64,000 bases of DNA from Lignipirellula cremea (GTDB lineage: Bacteria > Planctomycetota > Planctomycetia > Pirellulales > Pirellulaceae), in assembly GCF_007751035.1 (NCBI RefSeq), contig NZ_CP036433.1:962437-1026436 (forward strand). Direction: 5' to 3'. The position numbers and the translations under genes are program-made. Positions within the stretch are counted from its first letter, which is position 1; each line of letters begins with the position of its first letter. Positions 1-6,792 of the stretch are shown here, piece by piece. The notes beneath the pieces are model-generated. The model saw only the letters and a list, made by a program, of their open reading frames with translations, was not told where the DNA came from and ran no database searches.

Positions 1-335
1 CGGGAGCGGATGTGGCCCGCGTGTTGCATGTCCATACGGCCGTTTCCAACGCGGCCCGGGTGGGGGCGGAGTACGGCGCGTTACACCCCTTTTCTCCGCT
101 GGAGCCCGAGACCTGGGAGCTGGAAGTGGCAGCGGTCGTCCGCGAAGAGTTGAGCCTGACGGGCGCCGTGGACGCCGACCTGCTGGAGATCGAGATCAAT
201 ACGACAACCGACGCAGACGGCCTGTACCACGTCGCCCTGGAAGCGAGCTACCCGTTCGCCACGGTGGTGGGTTGGCCCGGCTTGCCGTCGACCATTCCCC
301 TGCGCGAGTACGTTGAGTTTCGACGTTTGCGTTAA
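1..335 (+). CDS. TadE-like pilus assembly protein, 5' truncated
   Basis: This reading frame is already open at base 1 and ends with TAA at 333-335, so only the C-terminal ~110 residues are seen and the start lies outside the window. The visible start, AVSNAARVGAEYG, matches the stretch that follows the single membrane helix in TadE-like proteins (usually 'alqnAaReGARyA'). The rest is a small beta-rich domain. TadE-like proteins are minor pseudopilins of the Tad/Flp secretion and pilus machinery and sit in the inner membrane with the C-terminus outside. The next gene starts 15 bases downstream and the third follows closely, giving a TadE-TadE-TadG order typical of the end of tad operons. The family is clear from the motif and context; the exact role is inferred. 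Confidence 0.7.
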   Translation, partial: GADVARVLHVHTAVSNAARVGAEYGALHPFSPLEPETWELEVAAVVREELSLTGAVDADLLEIEINTTTDADGLYHVALEASYPFATVVGWPGLPSTIPLREYVEFRRLR

Positions 336-350
336 ATCAAGGAGTTTCCC

Positions 351-806
351 ATGCCGCCGAATTGTCGCCGACAACTAGCCAGACTTCGCGGCGGCGCCGT
401 CGCGGTCGAGTCGGCCATTGTGCTGTCGCTATGGCTGCTGCTGGTGATCGCCAGCATCGAACTGAGTCTGTGCGCTTTGCGTTACAACCTGCTGGCGGAA
501 GCCTCGCGGGAACTCTCACGGCAGATCATGGTGCATGGTTCGCTTTCGACCGATCCCTGGGGACCGGCGACGCTGACCGTCAAGGCTAACTCCTCATCCG
601 ATCTGGTCGCCGCTGTGCAGAACAGGCTGCCGACCATGAACACGGCCGATGTCGACGTGGAGGTCGAATGGCTCGACGGCGGCAACGCGCCCAATGATCG
701 GGTCCGGATATTGATCGCCTATACGCATATCAATCATATCCCGTTCGCCATTATCAACCGGGAGATGCCCCTGCGGGCCGAGTGCATTGTGCGCATCCTG
801 CACTGA
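351..806 (+). CDS. TadE-like pilus assembly protein
   Basis: 151 residues. The N-terminus has the TadE signature: a short basic segment, then GGAVAVESAIVLSLWLLLV, a single hydrophobic helix (about residues 18-42) with a glutamate (E20) just inside it as in prepilins. It is followed by ALRYNLLAEASRELSRQ, the helix after the membrane segment. The remaining ~90 residues would be extracytoplasmic. A Shine-Dalgarno sequence (AAGGAG) lies 9 bases before the ATG. It sits between another TadE-like gene and a TadG-like gene on the same strand, so the three probably form the end of one Tad operon making a minor pseudopilin set. Confidence 0.75.
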   Translation: MPPNCRRQLARLRGGAVAVESAIVLSLWLLLVIASIELSLCALRYNLLAEASRELSRQIMVHGSLSTDPWGPATLTVKANSSSDLVAAVQNRLPTMNTADVDVEVEWLDGGNAPNDRVRILIAYTHINHIPFAIINREMPLRAECIVRILH

Positions 807-863
807 TCCGCGTTTCGGCCTGGCGGCATTTTTGATCTCATCGAAGCAAGAAAGGCAGGCGCC

Positions 864-2393
864 ATGAACGTTTTCAGACAAGGGCAATTCGTTTTTCCGT
901 GTAGCCGGCCATCGCGCCCGGGTGCTCGCCTCCGTCGCCAAGGCGGCAAGGTGCTGGTGATGTTCGCCATTGTTCTGCCCGCCCTGCTGGGAGTCGTCGG
1001 ATTATCGTTCGATACCGGCCTGATCCTGACGGAAAGGCGCCACACGCAGCATGCGGCCGATGCGGCGGCGACCGCGGCGGCGATGGACCTGCAGCTGGGG
1101 AAGACCTCCGACGAGGCGATCGCCACGGCGCAAGCCTGGGTCCAGCAGGAACTCGGCATGGACGACGCCCAGGTGACCGTGAACATTCCACCGCTGGCGG
1201 GCGACTATGCCGGGGATAGCGACGCCGTCGAAGTTCTGGTGACGCGCAACCGCCGAGCCTATATTATGCCGATCCTCGGGTCCGCCGCGCAGAACAGCTA
1301 CCAGGTGCGGGCGACCGCAGCGCTAGAGGACGCCACCTCGCCGCTGGTCGTGGTGGTGCTCGACCCGTCCCCCGCAGAAACGCAGTTGCCGGTCGTGCCG
1401 CTGGTGCTGCCCAATCCGCTTGCGATCCTTGGAGGACTTGAGGTCGAAGGCCTGGGGTCCGCCCGGATCGACGGCGCGGTTGCTGTCAATTGCCAGTGGG
1501 GCGGCGTTGATGAAAACAATCAACTAGCCGGCCTGGACTATCCGCCGCCGTTTGGGGCGACCTGCACTCCTTTGCTGCCGCTGACCGGGCTAAGGGCCCG
1601 CGATATCCGGGTGGTCGGCGGGGTCAACAACGCTGATGACTTTCGCCACTTTCTGCCCGACCAGCCGAGCCCGCTCCATGCCAATCGTTTGCCGACGCCG
1701 GACCCGCTCATCGGCATGCCGGCTCCGACTGTATCGGCGGATCCAACCAACGTAAACAGCACGCTCCGCGGCGGCGTCAGCGTTTTGTCTTTGAGTGTTC
1801 TGGGGCTGGGGCCCACCGTCCGGCTTTATCCGGGCGTGTACGAATGGATCGATATCGTGCTGGGCAAAGTCGTGTTTGAACCGGGCGTTTACATCATTCG
1901 CGGCAAGCATCCCGTGACGGGAGTTTCACTCGGGATTCTCGGCGGCCAGGTGACGGCCGAAGGCGTGATGTTCTATATCACCGACTCCGCCGGATACGAC
2001 GCCGCTGGCGGCTCGCCCGACGGGAACGACGGCGAAACCGAGCCGGCGGAGCCCGTGTTGACGACGATTCCTCCCAGCGTGATCGTCACAGGCGAGCTGC
2101 TGGGAAGCCGGTTCACGCCCTTGAATTCACCCGACAGTCCGTTCGACGGCATGCTGCTGTATCAGCGGCGCCAGGATCGTCGCCCGATCGTCATGGTTAC
2201 GCAGGACCTGCTCGGCAGCCGCGTCATGCAGGGACGCATCTACGCCAAATGGGCGAATACGACCCTGGTGACCAACGGCGATGTGGAGCTCAGCATTGCC
2301 GCCGGCAGCGTCCGCATCCTGACGCTCGCCACCAGCGACTTCACTCCTTCGCACCCGTTCCCCGCAGCCAAAGACGTTTACCTGGTCGAGTAG
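864..2393 (+). CDS. TadG-like protein (Flp pilus assembly)
   Basis: 509 residues. After a basic N-terminus comes GGKVLVMFAIVLPALLGVVG and then LSFDTGLILTERRHTQHAADAAATAAA, which is the TadG-like N-terminal pattern (one membrane helix at about residues 30-52, then a DTG and a QxAADAAA helix). The rest, from about residue 150, is a long extracytoplasmic region rich in glycine, proline and beta-strand patterns, with no VWA metal site that I can see. It is the last gene of the Tad-type cluster; the next gene is on the opposite strand. The role in pilus or surface-protein assembly is inferred from the family and from the two preceding TadE-like genes. Confidence 0.7.
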   Translation: MNVFRQGQFVFPCSRPSRPGARLRRQGGKVLVMFAIVLPALLGVVGLSFDTGLILTERRHTQHAADAAATAAAMDLQLGKTSDEAIATAQAWVQQELGMDDAQVTVNIPPLAGDYAGDSDAVEVLVTRNRRAYIMPILGSAAQNSYQVRATAALEDATSPLVVVVLDPSPAETQLPVVPLVLPNPLAILGGLEVEGLGSARIDGAVAVNCQWGGVDENNQLAGLDYPPPFGATCTPLLPLTGLRARDIRVVGGVNNADDFRHFLPDQPSPLHANRLPTPDPLIGMPAPTVSADPTNVNSTLRGGVSVLSLSVLGLGPTVRLYPGVYEWIDIVLGKVVFEPGVYIIRGKHPVTGVSLGILGGQVTAEGVMFYITDSAGYDAAGGSPDGNDGETEPAEPVLTTIPPSVIVTGELLGSRFTPLNSPDSPFDGMLLYQRRQDRRPIVMVTQDLLGSRVMQGRIYAKWANTTLVTNGDVELSIAAGSVRILTLATSDFTPSHPFPAAKDVYLVE

Positions 2394-2415
2394 CGATAGC
2401 CGCGCCGTGCGCGCC

Positions 2416-2817
2416 TTAGCCTTGGCGGGGAACGAACCAGCAGGAAGGGTGCTGCGTGAGTCCGACATGCGGATAGTAGCTGGCCGCCAGAGGCGCCGAG
2501 AGCAGGATCAACATGGTGTTCAAGCCGGCCGCCTCGTGCGTGCGGCGGATCAGTTCCCGACCGATCCCCTGCCGCTGGAACGCCTGGTCGACGGCTAGAT
2601 CCGACAGGTAGGTGCAGAACGCCCCGTCGGTGATCGCCCGGGAAACGCCGACGAGCTTCCCCTCGGAGCGGGCCGTCACCAGCACGTCGGCCCGGGCCAG
2701 CATCTTGTCGATGGTGGGGCGATCGTCCACAGGGCGCCGCTGGGCCAGGGTGGAGCGGATCAGCACATCGATGAACGCGTCGGTCGTCAGTTCCGGTTCC
2801 AGCTGGTAGTCGATCAT
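2416..2817 (-). CDS. GNAT family N-acetyltransferase
   Basis: 133 residues, the length of a single GNAT fold. The acetyl-CoA binding motif A is present at about residues 73-92: [17 protein letters not shown], with the RQGIG pyrophosphate-binding turn. The late region ([16 protein letters not shown]) matches the usual strand 6/7 segment 'A..fYek.GF'. The acceptor substrate cannot be predicted. It lies 27 bases downstream of yidD on the same strand and is probably cotranscribed with it. It converges with the Tad gene on the plus strand, leaving only 22 bases between the stops. Confidence 0.85.
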   Translation of the reverse strand: MIDYQLEPELTTDAFIDVLIRSTLAQRRPVDDRPTIDKMLARADVLVTARSEGKLVGVSRAITDGAFCTYLSDLAVDQAFQRQGIGRELIRRTHEAAGLNTMLILLSAPLAASYYPHVGLTQHPSCWFVPRQG

Positions 2818-2844
2818 GGAGAAGCCAAAAGGCGGGAAAAAGGG

Positions 2845-3096
2845 TCAAGGCGGATCATAACCGCCCGGATGAAAGGGATGGCAGCGACAAATCCGCAGCA
2901 CGCCTCGCCAGGCGCCGGAGACCGCGCCATACTTGCGAACAGCGCCAATAAAGTAGTGGCTGCACGTCGGTTGAAAACGGCATTGCCGGCCAAAAATCGG
3001 ACTCAAAAAAAACTGGTAAAGTCGCACGCCCCCAATCAGGAACCAGCTGGGAGCCAGCCATAAACCTTGACCAATTTTCCGGGCCAGCGCGGACAT
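2845..3096 (-). CDS. yidD: Membrane protein insertion efficiency factor YidD
   Basis: 83 residues, normal for the family (DUF37). The signature is complete: [19 protein letters not shown], then QPTCSHYF, then [15 protein letters not shown], with the three conserved cysteines. YidD assists Sec/YidC-dependent insertion of inner-membrane proteins through an amphipathic N-terminal helix. In most bacteria it lies between rnpA and yidC; here neither is next to it and its downstream neighbour is a GNAT gene, so the usual context is lost. The 288 bases upstream, to the ABC gene, show no convincing gene. Confidence 0.95.
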   Translation of the reverse strand: MSALARKIGQGLWLAPSWFLIGGVRLYQFFLSPIFGRQCRFQPTCSHYFIGAVRKYGAVSGAWRGVLRICRCHPFHPGGYDPP

Positions 3097-3384
3097 GGGC
3101 CATCACCAGAAGAACCGAAGGGCGGAAGCGCGTCGCTGCCTGTTGCTACGTGCGACCTGCCTATTCAACCGCGCCGGGGCGGAGCCGATCAAGTGGCCTC
3201 CGTCCGTTTCCTGCGGACAAAGAGTCGCCCGCAGTTTTCGCAAAAGAGCCTATGCAATCACGTTCCAGCGATCGGAATGGCGGCCGGATGCAAAAGGAAC
3301 CTGTCGCGGATTCCAGGAGTCTCGGCAGCGGCCGCTCCCCTGTAGATCGCGACGCATGGGTCGCCAACCGCTAACTGCTAACCG

Positions 3385-4161
3385 CTACTTAACCTGGCCT
3401 TCGACCAGCTGCACCACATTGTCGGCGGCCGCAGCGAGGCCTTTATCGTGTGTGACCATCACAATGGTAAGATTGTTTTCCAGGTTCAGGCGTCGCAGAA
3501 TTTCGAAGATTTCCCGGCCGTTGGCTTCATCGAGGTTGCCCGTCGGTTCGTCGGCCAGCAGCAACTGGGGGTCGGCGATCAGGGCCCGGGCGATGGCGGT
3601 CCGCTGCATTTCGCCGCCGGACATTTCTCGCGGACGATGATTCAGCCGATGCGACAGGCCGACCATATCGAGCAGCTCTTTGGCCCGTTCGATATTCTTG
3701 CGGCGGTTCCACCAGTACTGCATGACGCCCTGACTGATCATGCGTGGCGTCAGCACGTTCTCCAGCGTGGTCAGTTCAGGTAGCAGGTGATAGAACTGAA
3801 AGATCATTCCAAAGTGGCGATTGCGCAGGATATCGCGCGACGCCTGGGGCAGGTTGTCAATACGATACCCTTCAAACTGGATTTCTCCCTTGTCGGGTCG
3901 ATCGAGCGTCCCCAGCAAATGCAGCAGCGTGCTTTTGCCGCAGCCGCTGTTGCCAATGATGGCGGTGAACTCTCCCTGGCGAACGGAGAAATCGACTCCC
4001 CGCAGTACGGGGATTTCCAATTTGCCTTTGCGGTAGCTTTTGAAAAGTCCCTGCGCGCCAAGCAGGCAGGGGCGTTCTTCGGGCCGGGTCAGCGACGCCG
4101 AGGGCCGCTTCGCGGGAGCCTGGCGTTCAGCCGCCTTATCGATCTGCAGGGAACTACTCAT
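3385..4161 (-). CDS. ABC transporter ATP-binding protein, LolD/MacB type
   Basis: 258 residues from the ATG at 4161, which overlaps the stop of the upstream permease gene by 8 bases (translational coupling); a longer frame to 4245 has no better start. All nucleotide-binding motifs are present: Walker A GNSGCGKST (residues 70-78), Q-loop MIFQFYHLLPELT, signature MSGGEMQRTAIARAL, Walker B LLLADEPTGNLD and the switch histidine MVTHD. The 'FQ.y.LLPeLT..ENV' pattern and the GNLD Walker B are typical of the LolD/MacB/FtsE group. With the permease it would form an exporter of the lipoprotein-release (LolCDE) or MacB kind. The ~25-residue basic and proline-rich N-terminal extension before the ABC domain is unusual. 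Confidence 0.9.
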   Translation of the reverse strand: MSSSLQIDKAAERQAPAKRPSASLTRPEERPCLLGAQGLFKSYRKGKLEIPVLRGVDFSVRQGEFTAIIGNSGCGKSTLLHLLGTLDRPDKGEIQFEGYRIDNLPQASRDILRNRHFGMIFQFYHLLPELTTLENVLTPRMISQGVMQYWWNRRKNIERAKELLDMVGLSHRLNHRPREMSGGEMQRTAIARALIADPQLLLADEPTGNLDEANGREIFEILRRLNLENNLTIVMVTHDKGLAAAADNVVQLVEGQVK

Positions 4162-5749
4162 ATCGCAAAGCCTCCACAGGATGCAGCCGCGCGGCGCGAA
4201 GGGCAGGCAACACGCTTGCCAGGACCGCAATCGAAATGGCGCCAAAAGAAACCCAGACGACAGTCATCGGATCGATAATCGTCGGAATGGTCTGGAAGTA
4301 ATACACGTTTGGATCAAACACCTCGCGGCCAGTCACCATCTCCAGCACTTCGGCGATGTCGTTGATATAGGCCACAAACAAGAGCCCCATCACCACGCCC
4401 ACGCCCGAGCCGACCACCCCCAGGGCCAGTCCATAGCTGAGGAAAATGCTCATGACTCCCATGCTGGGCGCGCCCAGCGATTTGAGGATGCCAATGTCGC
4501 GGGTTTTCTCGACGACGATCATAAAGAACGTCGCCAGGATGCCGAAACCGGCCACCGCGATGATCAAAAACAGCAAGATGTTCAGCAGGGTGGTTTCCAG
4601 CTGGACGGCCGCCAGAAGCGGGCCTTGCATCTCTTTCCAGGTTTGCACCTGGTAAGGGTAATCCTGGGGCGGAAACCGCTTGCGGAGTGCGTCGCGGGCC
4701 GCGTTCAGGTCGGCCTTCGGCTTCAGGCGGATCTGAATCGAAGTCACGCTGGCGACGCCGCTGATCGGGTCGATCATGCCCCGCATCCGCTGCAGCTTTT
4801 CTAGCGGCATGAAGACAAACGTCGAGTCGTACTCGCTCATTTTGCTTTCATACATGTCGACGACCGTGAACAGGCCGTCGACCGGTTTGGGCGGCGTGCC
4901 CGCAGTCGGCAGGGTGATCTGCACATCGTCGCCCGGCTTGCAGAGGAACCACTCTTGCGATTCGCCCGATTCCGGATTGGTAAAGCGGGTGCTGGCCACG
5001 GCGATGCCGAGGATCACGCCCGTATGCTGCTGTGTCAGATCGTCAAAAGTCCGTCCCGCCTGTGGCGTGGGATTGCCAGCGCGGAAGGGATCGACCGGAG
5101 CGTCATCGGGCGCCGTTTCGCCGGATGGCGCTTCGCCAGACGGAAATTCTCCCGGTAATTCGTCGGGGAGATCGGCAAAGCGTTGGTCCCCTTCTTCGGC
5201 CTGCATGGTGTAAGGGGCGGGTTCGGTGAAGGAGCTTTCGTAGCTGCGTTCATAGTGCACGCGGTTGCGGCGATGCTCCCAGCCGGCGTCGCCAAGGCGC
5301 TCGTTGTAGCCGTTTTCGTGCAGGCTGAAGCCAACGTTTTCCTGGTTTTTGGGATGCAGCAGATACTTGCTGAAGTCGCCGACGTTGGCGTACGACTTTT
5401 CATCGACGCCGATCAACACAACCTGCTGGGTAATCCAGCGGCCGCGGTAGCGAAAGTTGAGCATGGCCGGCACCCGGACGATGGGGGTCATGCCGGCGAG
5501 ATCGTCGCCGAGCACTTCGGCGATCTCTTTCATGTGGAGTTCAGGATTGGGGATGCCGTCGAGTCCGGCGCTCTGGACGACCACATCGGACAGAATGTCG
5601 TGCAGTCGTTTGTGCATTTCCGCACCGAAACCAGCCATCACGCTATTGACCACAATGAGCGTGGCCACGCCCAGCACCACGCTGATAATCGATGCCAGGG
5701 CAATGTAGCGCGTGCACAGATAACGCCACGAAAGAAGCAACTTGTACAT
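4154..5749 (-). CDS. ABC transporter permease, LolC/LolE (FtsX-like) family
   Basis: 531 residues from the ATG at 5749, which has AAAGGA six bases upstream (a TTG two codons earlier is less likely). Topology is LolC/E-like: one membrane helix near the N-terminus (IALASIISVVLGVATLIVV), a long periplasmic domain, then three helices in the FtsX region, including the characteristic EKTRDIGILKSLGAPS loop and the ending AARLHPVEALRYE. The protein is about 100 residues longer than usual LolC/E because of a proline/glutamate-rich insert (about residues 195-255) in the periplasmic domain. It is the first gene of a two-gene operon with the ATPase. Substrate (lipoproteins or other) is inferred from the family only. 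Confidence 0.85.
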   Translation of the reverse strand: MYKLLLSWRYLCTRYIALASIISVVLGVATLIVVNSVMAGFGAEMHKRLHDILSDVVVQSAGLDGIPNPELHMKEIAEVLGDDLAGMTPIVRVPAMLNFRYRGRWITQQVVLIGVDEKSYANVGDFSKYLLHPKNQENVGFSLHENGYNERLGDAGWEHRRNRVHYERSYESSFTEPAPYTMQAEEGDQRFADLPDELPGEFPSGEAPSGETAPDDAPVDPFRAGNPTPQAGRTFDDLTQQHTGVILGIAVASTRFTNPESGESQEWFLCKPGDDVQITLPTAGTPPKPVDGLFTVVDMYESKMSEYDSTFVFMPLEKLQRMRGMIDPISGVASVTSIQIRLKPKADLNAARDALRKRFPPQDYPYQVQTWKEMQGPLLAAVQLETTLLNILLFLIIAVAGFGILATFFMIVVEKTRDIGILKSLGAPSMGVMSIFLSYGLALGVVGSGVGVVMGLLFVAYINDIAEVLEMVTGREVFDPNVYYFQTIPTIIDPMTVVWVSFGAISIAVLASVLPALRAARLHPVEALRYE

Positions 5750-6019
5750 CGCCAATCCTTTGGCAAAACGTATTGCGAATGGGATCGCCCTCCGGCAAGG
5801 AGAACGGCAGGATGTAGTGGTACGCGATCCGGCCGCGCAAAGTCAATCCCGATCCTGGCGCCGCTAGCAACGCCAGCCCTCCCCCTCTTTTCAAGGGGAA
5901 CAAGAAAAGAACGGATTCACCGCACAGAGCGCAGAGAAAAGCGGAGGAGGAAAGGAAGAAGAATGAGAAAGATAAGAAGCTCTCGTTTCCAGGATTCCTT
6001 TCCCCGTTCTCTTCCCTTC
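5750..6019. other. Intergenic region upstream of the ABC exporter operon
   Basis: No gene is supported between the permease start and the CPXCG gene (5750-6156). Bases 5914-5941 carry a 'GGATTCACCGC..AGAGCGCAGAG' fragment that recurs in shorter form at about 41174 and 57776, also between genes. The segment from 5880 to 6010 is rich in purine/pyrimidine tracts. A miniature transposon-like element occupies 6020-6120 and is listed separately. Confidence 0.5.
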
Positions 6020-6120
6020 GTAACGAGGGGAAAATAACTTCGGTTTTTGTATAGTGAGCCGAACGCGCTAGCGTCGGGCGGTTCTACTCCTGTGAGCCGA
6101 AGTTATTCTTCCCCAGTTCC
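6020..6120. mobile_element. 101-bp miniature element with IS-like terminal inverted repeats
   Basis: The left end reads GTAACGAGGGGAAAATAACT and the right end, reverse-complemented, GGAACTGGGGAAGAATAACT; both continue into TCGG. These 24-base ends match those of the complete insertion sequence at 14308-15631 and of two ~385-bp elements at 47.8 and 51.3 kb. TTC flanks both sides (6017-6019 and 6121-6123) as a 3-bp target duplication. The interior has no coding capacity. It holds a palindrome-rich core around GCGCTAGCGTC and two direct copies of GTGAGCCGA (6054 and 6092). I interpret it as a non-autonomous derivative mobilised by the transposase of the larger element. Confidence 0.75.
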
Positions 6121-6156
6121 TTCCTCTCTCTCAGGAAGAGTCAAATTCGTCAGTAG

Positions 6157-6339
6157 TTATTCCAGTTCCGCCCAGGCCCGGGCTGCGCCGTCGGGGTCGA
6201 TCTCCAAGTGGATCACGTTCGGACGGCAGCAAACGGGGCAGTCCTCGACAAACTCCTGGTGGGATCCCTGGCTGAGGTCGACCGGGATCACAATCTCTTC
6301 GCCACAGGCTTCGCACACGTAGCTGGTATCGTCTTGCAT
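6157..6339 (-). CDS. CPXCG motif-containing cysteine-rich protein
   Basis: 60 residues from the ATG at 6339; an open frame continues to 6453 but its upstream part looks non-coding. The protein has two cysteine pairs, CEACG near the N-terminus and CPVCCRPN near residue 36, separated by an acidic stretch (GSHQEFVEDCPVC). This is the CPXCG small zinc-ribbon family, usually about 60 residues and of unknown function. It is divergent from gyrA. The window places it alone on its strand, between the miniature element and the gyrA promoter region. Confidence 0.8.
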   Translation of the reverse strand: MQDDTSYVCEACGEEIVIPVDLSQGSHQEFVEDCPVCCRPNVIHLEIDPDGAARAWAELE

Positions 6340-6462
6340 GGAGAGTTTTTCCCAGGATGGCAGACCGTCGAAAATGCAGCCCGACGACGGGGGCCGGCAG
6401 GTCGGAATTCGGTCCGAACGGGCCTGCCCCGCAGAAGATCGCAAAGGCGGCAATCGGGTCGT

Positions 6463-6491
6463 CGCAAATCTTTTGTAAATAACGATTTGCG
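6463..6491. repeat. Inverted repeat between divergent CPXCG and gyrA genes
   Basis: CGCAAATC (6463-6470) is repeated as GATTTGCG (6484-6491) with 13 bases between the arms. It lies about 50 bases upstream of the best gyrA promoter candidate and about 125 bases upstream of the divergent CPXCG gene. It could be an operator, but nothing else in the sequence identifies a binding protein. Confidence 0.35.
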
Positions 6492-6515
6492 TCGCTGCGT
6501 TTTCCGTCGATCCGG

Positions 6516-6544
6516 TTGTGGCCGCGGGCCCAAACTGTTAGAAT
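6516..6544 (+). promoter_or_regulatory. Probable sigma70-type promoter of gyrA
   Basis: TTGTGG at 6516-6521 and TAGAAT at 6539-6544 are separated by 17 bases. Transcription would start near 6551, giving a 5' leader of about 240 bases before the TTG start of gyrA. I see no recognisable riboswitch in this leader, and no other gene between 6340 and 6792. Confidence 0.5.
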
Positions 6545-6792
6545 TTACGGTTTCGCAGAACGCATTATTGCTGGCCCGGCGGGTCGTGCAAATCTGGCGG
6601 TTCTGGTCGTCCTGTTTGCTGGGTTTACCACCTGGAGAATGGCAGGGCAACCCGGGTCGCCGGTTGTCGCGCCCCGAGGAATGGCCGGTTGCTGGATAGT
6701 CTCGTTGGATGGCTAGCTAGATAGCCAATTGAGAACTCGCACAGACGATTCGCGGTGCGACGCGACCCCTTGAACCGGAAAGGACCCACCTC

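Noticed and set aside
2855-3106. Alternative frame overlapping yidD
   Set aside because: It is an off-frame reading of yidD, which has the full family signature in its own frame.
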